The notes under the pieces were generated by a model. The model did not search any database and was not told the DNA's origin. It worked only from the letters and a program-made list of their open reading frames with translations. Positions 47,296 to 59,218 of a stretch of 64,000 bases of DNA are shown here, one piece after another; within the stretch, counting starts at the first letter, position 1, and each line of letters starts with the position of its first letter. Made by a program: the position numbers and the translations under genes. The stretch lies in NCBI GenBank assembly GCA_003991915.1, contig RQTK01000510.1, positions 181,309-245,308 of the forward strand, read 5' to 3'. This DNA comes from Elysia chlorotica. Taxonomy: Eukaryota > Mollusca > Gastropoda > Plakobranchidae.

Positions 47296-47602
47296 ATTTT
47301 TCTATCATTGTTATTGGCTGTTTTTTTATACCTGCAGACCATTGAACAGGCCATTTGGGTGTTCGTGCCTCTATTTAAATTAAACGCTAACTTATTATTA
47401 CTTATAACGTGAAACGAAAAACTAAATCAAATTGTGTAGAGTTAGATACCCGTCATGTCCAAGCTTGGACTTTCTTTACAATGTATTATTCTACTTTTCT
47501 AGGTCAGTAAAAACATCTATTAAATGCTCATCTGAGACAGGGCGGACATGTCTTTCTTGTAACAATGTTGCTTGAGAACGATTCTCAAGAAACCTATACT
47601 TT

Positions 47603-47925
47603 GAAAAAGATCGTCCACACTTGCGTCCTCCTGATTCTTCTTTGTTCCTGTCTTTTTTAATAATGACAAATTATTATATCTAAGAGCAATATTTACTATT
47701 GGACAAGTGACACTTGCGTCACCCTCTTTCTTTTTTCTGTTAATAATGGTAATAGATGTAAGAACAATATGCAAATATGCTGTCAAGATATTGAATAAGT
47801 GACACTTGCATCCAATACCTGATTCTTTTTTTCCTTAAAAAAATGTGATTGATAATAGATCTATGCCAAGACCAGCATGCAGTTAAAATATTGGACAAGT
47901 GACACCTGTGTCTTGCTGGCTCCTT
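47603..47925 (+). repeat. Degenerate tandem repeat, four units of ~92-100 bp
   Basis: The phrase ggacaagtgacacttgcgtc, or a variant, recurs at about 47612, 47701, 47793 and 47893, each followed by pyrimidine-rich text and an AT-rich spacer with taataat/gtaata-like words. Confidence 0.75.
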
Positions 47926-48029
47926 TTTTAATAAAAAAAAGTAATATAATTACTTATGAGGAGTTTTATTTGCAACTTTACAAATTGTTTGTTTGTCTGT
48001 GTTTTTATGTGTTTTTAAATGATCGTGAA

Positions 48030-48195
48030 ATGGCGCATTTTTTGCTTTGTTTGCAAAATTTTAAGATCGCGCACACAGCTTTCCCATTTTCGCAAATAAT
48101 TCATAGATAGCGCGCCCATCTCGCGATAGTCGCGCTCTCTGCGGATCGTCATATGGTTTTGCGCGATTTTAAGATCGCGCCGATTGGCAAATGTT
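48030..48195. other. CpG-rich patch at the right arm of the inverted-repeat element
   Basis: Contains agatcgcgcac, tagcgcgcccatctcgcgat, agtcgcgctctctgcggatc and atcgcgccgatt, a striking cluster of cgcg words in AT-rich surroundings. Confidence 0.7.
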
Positions 48196-48199
48196 CTAA

Positions 48200-51100
48200 C
48201 ATATTATTTATATTGAGCGTGACCAGCTGTTAAAGTTTATCAAACATGTACCGGTGTTTAACTGATTTGCACCAACCCGTACTCCATAAAGTCAGTCAAT
48301 GTTATTTTTAAACTGGCATTAAACATACTATTAATTTATTGCATATTCACATTGTTTTAATTCAAACGAAACCCACGTAATGCAGATATTCTTAAAGCTT
48401 TGATCGCGAGAAACAAAGCTGTTTTTGTTTTTGTTTTGTTTTTTGTTGTTGTGTTTTTTTTGTGTGTTTTTTTTCTTTTCTTTTTTCTTTAAATAAATTC
48501 CATTATTCTGTCATTGACATTTCTATCAGCAAAGATAACGCAACCTCAACTTGCTTACAATCTGCCAAGTTTCGTATAGATAGACTTCTTTACGATACTA
48601 TGCCCTATCGCTAGAAAGTAGTTTATCATACCCGGGGCATCAACTGCTTTTTACTATAGAAGGATGAAACCGTGTCTCATGCACATTTTTAGAGGTTGAA
48701 AAGATGATTGTGTTAAGGATTGATAAACACTTGGCACCTGCAAAGTTTCCCTGTCTGTGTGTCCGCCAGCCGTTATGATTGTGCGTCGTGCTGCTTTCTT
48801 CTCTTGTCCCTCTGACTCGTTTCTGATTTTTACCAACGAGTGCAATCAGACATAAGTAAATATGACTTTGGGGCTTGTAAACTTTGCAAGTTTGGGAAAT
48901 GTTGGGACCTGAGAAAATCGTGTCTGATTTTGTCACTACGACCATGGAAGGCAACCGAACTATTTCTTGCCTACAATGTTTTAAGGACGTCTGACAGTAA
49001 TTATTACGGATCGCCCCCACAGAATGACAGCGAGGAGTCCATGACCCCGTCTAAAAAGCTGGTCACAGTCATTATTACTCTTACATGGTCTGAACGAAAG
49101 AGAGACACCAACCGCTGATATAAAATTAAGCAGAAATTATTCAGAGATTCAGATTGTGGTTACCGTAGTGCCCAAAGGTTTCAAATAGGCTGCTCCCTTG
49201 CCTGACGCGTAGTTTCATTTTTCAACCACTGCACTACATGAACAATACCAACTTAACCAGTAAGTTACTTTATACATAAATCAGAACAATGTTTATAAGG
49301 TATTGCAGAGCAGCGGTTAACAGCAGCAACTGTGACGTTCAGATACATAATACCTATAGAAAAGCTGAAAAAGCACATACTCTAGTGCTAAAAAATTATT
49401 TATTAACCTAGTGAAAAGATTGCTCGAAGACATTGTGACTAATGTCAGCCCTCACAAGCATTGAAGAGAACGACATGTCAACTTCTCTGCAATCAATGTC
49501 AACATGTTTGTAAACATTGGGCAGAATAATAGTCATACCCCAGCAATCATTCAGCGAATAGTCTCCCTCATTGTTCATATAATTTCTGGTTCAAAGTATT
49601 TTTATTTGACATATGTCGACACCCGGTGTCTTATACGTGAAACAGAATAACAGAGGTATATATTTAATTGACATGATACTAGCTAAAAAGGTCTACTTGT
49701 GAAATGATATGTAGAGAAGAGATAATAGAGAAATATAGAGTTAAAGAGAGACACAGAGAGAAAGATAGTAAAATGCCAAGTTATTTGATAGAATCAATAG
49801 GTTAATGTTCTATGAATAACGTTTTTGGATATGTATTTTCGAAATAGACGTACAAGTAGAAAATTTTACAACAAATGGAAGCTGGCTTGCTTAGTGCTGA
49901 AACTTAAAATTATTAGAAAGGCATGCCTTTTAGAAACAAATTATACTGGGTTGTTTTCTTAAACAGGCTTTAATATTTTTTTCTTATTAAGAATATGATA
50001 TTTTTACAACAGTTTCACAGAGGTAAACTAACTAACTAAGTAATCCCAAAAAAGAAAAAAAAAACCGTCATTTGTCAAAAATCAACGGCGTAATAAAACA
50101 GCTCACTGGTCAAGTATTGCGTTCCTTGATAGTCTTGTGCGAATTGAGTTTAGAACAAAGCCAACCTCTTTCTGACAACTTTGTTTAATTCCATCCTAAA
50201 CGTCACGCGTGTGCATATTTCAATTTTTTTTACATCGAGTTGTCATAGGCCAGTGTGCATGATACTACTTTCTTCATGAACTTATTCGTGTGTGTTCCAA
50301 TTTTGAACTGATCATTTTTTAAACTATTCTTTAAAGTTTCTTTTTTTTTTTTCCTCTTGATACACTTGGTTAAGTTTAGTAAAGAAACACTGACACTAGC
50401 AAACAAAAAAAACGCATTATTCTTTTTTAAAAAGGTGTATCCTACATAAAAGGTAGGCTGCGCAAAAGTAATTGATAGAATCACACGACTATTCCTTTGT
50501 GAATGAGAATAAAAATAACCAAGCACAGGTGCGAGGTGGTGGTGATTTTTTTGGTTTGTTTTGTTTTTTGTTTGTTGTTTTTTTGTATGTGTAAAGAGAA
50601 CTACGATAGTCGATAGTAATATTCCGAATCTATATGAAATCGGTTTGACCCATTGCAATCCCTGCAATGCAAATATACAGTTTGCAGATGGTCACATCTA
50701 TAATTATTAAGTAGCAGATAGCAAATAATATGTGTCTTAGTGAATAGTCTACTCTACCGTCTTCTGGGTCTCGACTCTCGAGAAAGATCCTCTTCACAGT
50801 GCCGGATATAAGGCGGGGTCCGCAGAGCAAGGTCCCCCACTAAAAGAGGCCGTCCACCAAAAGCGAACCCCTTTTTAAATTTTTCGTGGTAGACTTTTCT
50901 CAAAACGTTTTCGTCAAATAAATTTTCAATTTGGGAGACAATGAACAAAATAGGTTGACACTGATGTGACGATACTTAATAATAATACATTGTGTGTGTG
51001 ATAACAAAAGGGACAGATGGTAGGGTTAAACAGAGATAGCAGATGGGTGCCAGGAAATCTACGCAGGATAGTTTTAGGTGAAGCTTCTATCACAGAATAC

Positions 51101-53890
51101 ATATACGGCTCTAATTTTGTACCGTCATTGGTTTGTTTATTTTAAATACATTGTTGTATGAAAGTAGATCAATAGTGAGTCAGAGGGCTATGAGATAATT
51201 ATAAGAAAAACGGCGTTGCATGATCACCAGTAAGTATCCTGTTGTCTGTTTCAAGGGCTGTTCCAAACAAAACAACAACAAAAAACAAACAACGAAAGCA
51301 TTTCTAAATAAGATTTGAAAAAAAGAAAGGGGTATTTACGACCTGAGCTTTGGGAATGGAATCTGTTTCAGCATTGTGTTTTTTGGTGTTGTTTTTGGTT
51401 ATTGTTTGTTTTGTTGTTCTTTGTTTTTTTTTACTTCTGTAAGTTTTAATTTATTGGAAACAGTGTCAAAACCTAACCAAGCTTTGATCAGAATTGAGTC
51501 ACTGTCCCAGTCACCAGTCACCACCAGGTATGTAACTCATAATTGGGAAGATTTAAGCTTCAATGTTGTAAAATATAGCTGTAAATTAAATTGTTATTTC
51601 CTCTTGATTCACACTAAATTTATTGAGATCTAAATATATTAGTTCAAAAACAGATACAAATGTGACAATTATCAATAACTGGGTCTAGATCCAGAACCGT
51701 GATGTGGCACTTAATTTGTTCAGCCCTGGGGTACTTTCTTTTTCTCAAAAGAAACAACCAACAAAAAACTAACAAATTGAAAACAACACACGTAAACATT
51801 CGTGTGTAGGGCACCCCACTTTCGCCATGGTTAGGTTCATACAGTTTAATCATTTAAAAATAACTTCAAACGAAAGTTCTTTGAGGTCAATGTTAGAGAT
51901 TCGCAGAATTATTGTTCGGACGATAAAGGTTTGAACATAATGATTATATTGTTTCATTCTATGTGCGCATGTTATGGGTAAAACGAATGAGAGATGAGCA
52001 AGATTGGAAGGCTTCAATACGGGGTGAACTTGATGGGTATAACATACATATGGACCTGTTAGATACATGACTTTACACTTATTTTGAAATGACAGACGCT
52101 ACAAACAAAAGTTTGTAAAACACTAGATTTAAACCTAATTAGAATACATTAACGATGTACCGCGATTCGGTTTGAAAAACACCATCGCTTCTAAACGAGA
52201 CATATTTCAACTATCTACTGACATGTTTGAGGTACAGTTTAAAATTGCATCCAGAAATTAGAACTTATCACTAGTTTTGGCTCTTAAATGTCTTTAAAAT
52301 GTCTAATAAAGATATAAGAAGCGCATGACAGAGACTAGTATATTTAAGAAAAACCTAAAGAAATAAGCCAAGAGTTACGCATTTGCAGGCTTATCTTCAA
52401 CAAACAAGTCCTGCACACGTTTCCAAATGTTGAAATTTCACCCAGAATAATACTTAGTTCCTATAGTGTAAATAGTAGCGAGTACTGAGTAGCGATCATT
52501 TCAAAGAGCAACAAGAATAACTTGTTAGCGGGTCTCTTATGAGCATTAACCCAGATGTTCTACTAGACCTAGAATAATTATGCATGTACATGCACTGCCG
52601 CCATCGATAATATTGATTCAGGAAAATCAAGTAAAGTGTATGGACCATAAGATCACACTTAAAAAACAAACAAACTAGGTGATATAATTATTAGAATATT
52701 AGAACCATTCATTACTCTACACCTGTACATTTGTTATTCTCTCTAATCAAATGATTTATAATTTTATTTAGAGAGTGAAAAAAAACCGCTGGTTCACCGA
52801 AAGGATACGTAAAACTCTTTGTAAAGAAACACATGTCAGACTAATCATTTGAGGGAGTGAGCTCCCCCCCCCCCCCCCTCCCACCACCTGCGCCTCGGCA
52901 TTGCCTCTTTGGCGATTGAATGTTGAATTAAATGTTCTGCGTTTTTAACAATATTTTCTTTAATTAATTAAACGAGCAGGCATACTGACATTTATTTTGG
53001 TGTCAATATAGGTCCCAAGTATAAGTTCTAAATAACATTGTATAACCTCTCTGGCAGGGTAAAGAAAATCTAACAAACGTAGGCCTTGTACATCGAGAGA
53101 AAAGATAAGGAACATGAAGTGGCTTCAAATCTTGGCTGATGGTTTGGGGAAACAATGGAGAAATCATAAGAGCGGTCTGTGATTCACACTCAAAAAGTTT
53201 ATGTAATTCAAATCTTAGATCATTGCGTCCTTTAAAATACATGTAGTTTGCATTTTATTCTGACATATCCATTGTGAAGCCGAGTGAACTATATCCCAGC
53301 AGATTTTGCACGTTCATAATCTCATGGGAATACGCAGACTTTATAAAGTTTATTTAAGAAATTGGAATAACATGTCTTATGTTTAACTATCGTGGCTATA
53401 CAGATGATCAATGTATTCATGGTATGGGGTAACAATTGAAATAAACTATAGATAAACTGCAGTGTGAATACAAACAAATTTTGAAGATAGCTGAATCTGA
53501 AATAGAATTTAAAAATATCTTAGAGAATGTCCTTCTTTTCAATCACACAATAATTATAATTCAGTAAAACTTTATCAACAACAAAATATAGCGTCATGGA
53601 GATTGGCATTTTAAATGTAGAAATGAAAAACGAAAAAAACCACAAACAACAAAACAAAACGAAACAAACATACAGAGAAAGATAGAGGAAAATATAAAAA
53701 GGTAGGCAGAACGACAGAAAGGTCTACTAATGGCAGATAAAGTTTGCGAAACAGTTTTTTTGTCTCCCAAAAAACTATCTAACGGCATCGTGTGCACCAG
53801 ATGGCAAATTCGCAGCAAAGTTCGCCTGCTTTTCAATGTAAGTTCCTAGCGCTGACCTATTTTTAACCTGAGTTTAGAGGTTTTTCCTTA
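48200..53890. other. No gene seen
   Basis: Open frames on both strands at 48640-49118 overlap each other and match nothing known. The rest is AT-rich with T and A runs and a C run at 52864-52878. Confidence 0.5.
50797..50850 (+). repeat. Dispersed repeat fragment starting cagtgccgga
   Basis: cagtgccggatataaggcgg then gcagagcaaggtcccccact is related to 47150-47200. It may be a DNA transposon end; the rest of the element is not visible. Confidence 0.45.
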
Positions 53891-53891
53891 A

Positions 53892-54055
53892 CATCTAACA
53901 TCAGCTGCTAAAGAGACTATGTTGTGGAAGGACCTCAAGACTAACGTCTGACAATTTCACCACTACAAGATAGAGACAGATCAGAGATACCATGACTTAT
54001 GTCTCAGCCGGTAAAATTATTTTGGCACCAGAGGGGACGAAATCGGAATCTAGCG
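53892..54055 (-). mobile_element. Degenerate SINE copy
   Basis: Contains taacatctaacatcagctgc, aagactaacgtctgacaatt, accatgacttatgtctcagc and ggggacgaaatcgg, the standard order for a minus-strand copy. Confidence 0.7.
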
Positions 54056-54117
54056 ACAGTCATTTCAAATACCTAATATATATATATATATATTGCAGAA
54101 AGCTTCGTCGCAATGAC

Positions 54118-54290
54118 ATTGAGTTGAGTTGAGTTGAGTTGGTTTAACTTCCAACTTCAGCACTGTATAGGCTATTATTGTGTACCAAGACTGACGTCTA
54201 CTCCTGTCTCAGCCAGTCAAATTAGACTGACACCGACCCAGATAGTAGGGGGCGAAATCGCTAGGACTCGACCCACGGACCTCCCAATGA
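54118..54290 (-). mobile_element. SINE copy with TTGAG/CAACT tail
   Basis: The minus-strand 3' tail is a CAACT repeat (plus strand: tgagttgagttgagttgagt), then gttaaac-like text, ccaagactgacgtc and ggcgaaatcgctaggactcg. The repeat tail suggests the natural 3' end of the family. Confidence 0.75.
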
Positions 54291-54309
54291 CATTGAACAT
54301 GAACCTTCA

Positions 54310-55776
54310 TCGATACAATTTTATTTGAATGGTAATAATTTAATATTATAAATGATTATGGATAGTTTCAAAATTAAAAGGAAATGGATGAACGAAAAAG
54401 CTGGCTATGTCAATAAGTCACACATGAAAACACCTGACGTTACGCAGAAACTGCTATATAGGCCTAATAGAAACAGTGCACTCGCTTGTCTTTACGTAGA
54501 CGTTTTTAGAGCGTTTCAGTCAAGACATAACAAATGTTAATTCCTAGTATTCATGTAAAGAATTGCCAATGCTTTCGCTCATTCTGTACTAAATATCAAA
54601 GCGCTCACTTGTAGGACTAAACTGAACCCTTAAAATCACTTACATTCACTGAATGTGGAGTATTACAAAAAAGAGAAATGAAGTTTACGAATCTTTTTAA
54701 ACATAGCATTATAAAACAATTTAGAGAGAGAAAAGTGGCCTGTACAACATATCGCCCTCTCGTTTGTTTGTAACGTAGTATCCAATACTAGAGAGTGTGC
54801 TCTCTATTTTTGACGGGACCAAGACTAACGTCTGGCAATTTTGAGTGCTGCCACATAGAGACAGAGCGGGGATACCACTGCTGCCGTCTCAGCTGGTCAA
54901 ATTAGATTCTTTGCGACTGAGACCCAACCAATAGGGGACTTAATCGGATAATTGCATTTTTTAATAACGCGGGATGCGAACCAGAGACTTCCGGATTGCC
55001 AAACTAATTTTCTACCATTTGCACTTGTTCGCCAGTACGCCAGATGTATGTTAAAAATGGTGAACATGAAGTTGACAGGATCTTCTATAAACCAAGCGTT
55101 TCAGTTTGTACAATGCACAGTCATGTAAAGCACTGATCAGAATGTGTGCTGGTATTTGACGTGAAAACACAGGTGCTCAGATACTAAATAGGTTAAGAAA
55201 AGGATAACAAAAAAGGCTATTGACTTTACTGCGAAGGCGAATGAACGAAATTATAATTATTATCATTTTAATCAATCTACCAAAAATAAAAACATTAAGA
55301 AAACAAAATCTTGTATACAGAAAAAATACAATGAAGTGGGCGAAACAGGCGAAAGTAGCTATTGGTCATTTTTTTGAACGGGTGCCCCTCAACCAATTTA
55401 TATCAAAGTGAATAAAGCCTTTATTTCTTTGTGGTTGCTTAAAATAAGTATCTGGCGAGCGGCAAATGAATCTGGTTACAGTTATATAGATACTTAGAGC
55501 TTTTAAATTTACAAATTTAAATACTTTCACACTTGTGATAGCTTAGAGGCCGAGACCATCACATCTATTAATAAAAAAAACAACAACAACAAGGTTAACA
55601 TCAACAAAATTAATAGAAAAAAGTTGTTGAAAACTTAAAAAAAAAACACTTCTACCACATTACCAGTGGTGAACTGGAAGAAATTGATACCACATAAGAG
55701 AGTCAAACCAAAACAGTAAAAGCCAATGTGTCGCCTAGATTAAGATAAGAAGTTTGTAAATGTAGCGGTAATATAC
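54310..55776. repeat. Tandem unit A, left part (before LINE)
   Basis: Begins cgatacaattttattt and runs to gtagcggtaatatac. It aligns throughout with 59219-60714, including a SINE copy at 54818-55030. Together with 58972-59218 it is one unit of about 1.7 kb, split by the LINE. Confidence 0.93.
54818..55030 (-). mobile_element. SINE copy inside tandem unit A
   Basis: gggaccaagactaacgtctg, ctgagacccaaccaataggg and cgggatgcgaaccagagact, in the same arrangement as 59768-59998 in unit B. It was therefore present before the unit was duplicated. Confidence 0.72.
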
Positions 55777-55780
55777 AGTG

Positions 55781-56570
55781 ATTTTATCAAGAAAACATCA
55801 ACAGTTGACAAAGCAATATCTGACCACCATCTAGTACAGTGCGATCTCAACATGATGAAACTCATGAAGTGCAAAAAGACGGTGACGTCCAGGAACTTAA
55901 AATCTATAAATGTTTCTTCTCTCAAAAAAGATCTGTCTGAAGTCTTAGCAACCAAGTGGGATTCCATCACGGCTGATATGCCAGACTTGTTGTGCACACA
56001 AACAATGAACAAACACGGTCCTGTGAAAACCAGGGTAATTTCTCACCATGACAAAGCCGCCTGGTTCTCTCTTCAACATAAACAAGCGAAACAGGAGAAG
56101 AGGAAAGCAGAACGGAAGTGGAGAAAGACCCACAAATGTGAGTGAGGAGGAACTTCCCAAATTGTTTTTAACCGCTTTTGAAAATAAAGTTAAAGATATA
56201 AGGAAAAATTTAGATGTTTTGACACCCAGTGTGTTACTTCCAGTTGAACGGACTGCAACAATTGAATTTGATATTCCACTCCTGTCAAAATTTAAGGAAA
56301 TTGATGAAAAAACAGTCAAAGACCTAATTTTAGGAGCACCCTCAAAGTCCTGTGAATTGGATAGTATACCAACGAACTTTGTTAAGTCGTGCGTTGACGA
56401 ACTCTTACCGGCCATTACAACCATTATAAACACCTCTTTGACTACAGGGCACTTTCCGTCACTTTTCAGAAAGGCTATCGTAGAGCCTCTCCTAAAGAAA
56501 CATAACTTGGATCAAAATATGATTTTAAAAACTATCGCCCGGTGTCGAATTTGTCATTCCCTTCGAAGAT
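55781..56570 (+). pseudogene. LINE endonuclease end and linker (broken)
   Basis: From DFIKKTSTVDKAISDHH the frame reads through a Lys/Arg-rich linker to TGA at about 56143. The next frame carries on from about 56130 (EEELPKLFLTAFENKV onward) to about 56570, with PSKSCELDSIPTNFVK and GHFPSLFRKAIVEPLLKK, the RT entry motifs. The reading frame changes again at about 56525, where an A-rich run precedes YRPVSNLSF. Confidence 0.85.
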
Positions 56571-56784
56571 TTTAGAAAAAGTCGTGCTGAAACAACTCTT
56601 ACAACATCTTGAAATAAATAAGCTCAGAGAAATTTTTCAATCTGGCTATAGAGCTCTACATTCAACAGAAACTGCCCTTTTACGTGTTTTCAATGACATT
56701 ATTGTTAGTCTTGACTCTGGTAGTGTCTGCTTGCTTAGCCTTTTAGATTTAAGTGCAGCATTTGACACATTCGACCATGAAATT
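56537..56784 (+). repeat. LINE reverse transcriptase segment, first copy of internal repeat
   Basis: 248 bp encoding PVSNLSFPSKILEK to LLDLSAAFDTFDHEI. Almost the same sequence recurs at 57173-57421. After this copy the coding text stops abruptly within the HEI codons. Confidence 0.95.
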
Positions 56785-57172
<388 letters not shown>

Positions 57173-57605
57173 GCCCAGTGTCGAATTTGTCATTCCTTTC
57201 GAAGATTTTAGAAAAAAATCGTGCTGAAACAACTCTTACAACATCTTGAAACAAATAAGCTCAGAGAAATTTTTCAATCTGCCTATAGAGCTCTACATTC
57301 AACAGAAACTGCCCTTTTACGTGTTTTCAATGACATTATTGTTAGTCTTGACTCTGGTAGTGTCTGCTTGCTTAGCCTTTTAGATTTAAGTGCAGCATTT
57401 GACACAATCGACCATGAAATTCTGTTAAATCGTCTAAAAATTAGCTTTAACATTAAAGGAAATGCACTTGCATGGTTTGAATCTTATTTAAGATCTCGGA
57501 CTCTCCGTGTAAAAGTTGGAACTTCTTATTCTGAGGAGGTTATTTTACCATTCGGTGTTCCACAGGGTTCCGTTTTAGGTTTACAATTTATCTGCAGCCC
57601 ACCGC
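57173..57605 (+). pseudogene. LINE reverse transcriptase, second copy and continuation
   Basis: 57173-57421 repeats 56537-56784 and then continues into LLNRLKISFNIKGNALAWF and GVPQGSVLG before a frame break near 57590. An extra A in the run at about 57211-57218 breaks the frame between SKILEK and the next segment. Copy 2 has SAYRALH and TIDHEI where copy 1 has SGYRALH and TFDHEI. Confidence 0.9.
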
Positions 57606-58466
57606 AAACATAGTAAGAAATTACAATCTGCAACACCACCAATATGCGGACGATACACAGATATACAAAAGTTTAAATATAAAACATCTTAACTTGTTAT
57701 TCAGGACGACAGAAAGCTGTATATCTGACCTTAAAGCATGGATGACACAAAATAAGCTCCAACTCAATGAGTCAAAGACTGAAGTTGTTTTGTTTGGAAA
57801 GCCATCTGACCTTAAGAAGACTGACAAAAAGGTTTTGGAAATAAATTCAAGTTTTGTTGTACCATCTCAAAAGGCAAAGAATCTAGGCATTATTTTTTAT
57901 CAAAGTCTAACTATGAGTGATCAAGTTAGTTCATTGTGTAAAACTTTATATTTTGAGATAAGTCGTATCAGTCTTATAAGAAGATACCTGACCTTTGATG
58001 TCACTGTAAAATTAATGGTGTCTCTGGTTCTATCCAAACTGGATTATGGCAATGCACTACTCTCTGGTCTATCGGTGGACCAACTAAATAAACTTCAAAA
58101 AGTTCAAAATCACGCGGCCAAGGTAATTTACAAGAAAAAGAAAAATGAGCATGTAAAGCCCCTATTAAAATCATTACATTGGTTGCCCGTGAAAGAAAGA
58201 ATTGAATACAAGATCGCTATAACTGTTTTTAAATGCTTTTGCACCTTAATCTGAGCAAGGCATCTCGCTCTCTAAGATCTACAAATGACAAAACTTTACT
58301 CTTTACGCCTAAAACTAATTTTAAATCATTTGGCGAACGGTCATTTCAGTTTCAGGGACCACATGTTTGGAATTCTCTTCCACGAGAGATTAGGGAGAGT
58401 GCAAGCCTCGAGACCTTTAAAAAAGATCTGAAGAGTCATCTTTTCAAACGTGTTTTCAGTTCTTAA
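57606..58466 (+). pseudogene. LINE RT palm/thumb and C-terminal region
   Basis: Contains QYADDTQIY at 57640-57665, then DLKAWMTQNKLQLNESKTE and KNLGIIF, LSKLDYGNALLSGL, KLQKVQNHAAKVIY, LHWLPVKERIEYKI, and after a frame break at about 58245 the tail with GPHVWNSLPREIR and ETFKKDLKSHLFKRVF before TAA. These are standard for the CR1/L2/Rex group. Confidence 0.92.
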
Positions 58467-58971
58467 GTTCCTATTTTAGTTGTTATTACCTGTCGGTCTT
58501 TTACGTAGATTGTATAATTCAATTCCATTTACACTAATTATTAAATCTTGCATCTGTCTGTGCATAATTAGTATCGTCGGTTTTAAATGGTAGCGCTTTT
58601 GTTTACCTATGACTCTCGTGATAGTCTGTTTGGGTTTTTTTTGTTTTTGTTTTTCCATGAGATAAGGTTTCAATTTTAATTCATTAATTTTTGTTCACTT
58701 ATGGTTGCATACTATTACGCAGCTTTACAGTGTTTTTTTTATTATATTCTTTCTGATAATGAGTATATGCCTCATACTATTTACGTCTACATTTTTTCTT
58801 ATGTATATTGTTTGGTTAAGATTTAACTTTTAATATTTAATTTTTAATTGCATGCTGATTGATATGATGTATGCGTATTTAGTGTATCCACTGTAAAGCG
58901 CTTTGAAATTTTTAAACATGTTCTGAAAATGAAAAGCGCTAAATAAATGTAATTTATTATTATTATTATAC

Positions 58972-59218
58972 CTGCATAAAGATTATTATGTCACAAGGAA
59001 GTCGATTTATGAGAAAGTGCCGTAAGATAACTATGTAGGGAACACTAATACAATTGCAATAAATGAAACATCGCTTACTTGCCTGAAAGATAGGTAAAGA
59101 TACTTAAATCAAAACTTACCGTCCGTTTGGGTTTATGCAAGCGATGTAGTCAATTCCCCAAATCCATAGTGCTGCAATATGCCACTGATTTAAACCCTTG
59201 AACAGCTGGTTAAGCTAA
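58972..59218. repeat. Tandem unit A, right part (after LINE)
   Basis: From ctgcataaagattattatg to cagctggttaagctaa, matching 60715-60961 in unit B. It contains ttaccgtccgtttgggttta and gcaagcgatgtagtcaattc, both almost unchanged between copies. Confidence 0.93.

Larger units (their letters stand above)
46887..48193. mobile_element. Inverted-repeat element (possible nonautonomous DNA transposon)
   Basis: 46887-46940 and 48140-48193 are inverted copies of 54 bp, about 47 of 54 matching by eye (catttgccaatc...gatcgca). The 1.3 kb between holds a smaller inverted pair (46941-47035 and 47217-47295), a fragment starting cagtgtcgga at 47150 and a four-unit degenerate tandem repeat. No transposase is visible. 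No clear target-site duplication flanks the arms (aagcgc left, ttctaa right), so the boundaries may extend or the structure may be composite. Confidence 0.65.

Noticed and set aside
47603-47925. CRISPR-like array
   Set aside because: Only four diverged units with variable spacing, in a eukaryotic genome and with no cas genes; a degenerate tandem repeat explains it.
48640-49118. Overlapping open frames of 92-126 codons on both strands
   Set aside because: No domain, no splice context linking them to a gene, and both strands open by chance; I cannot support a call.
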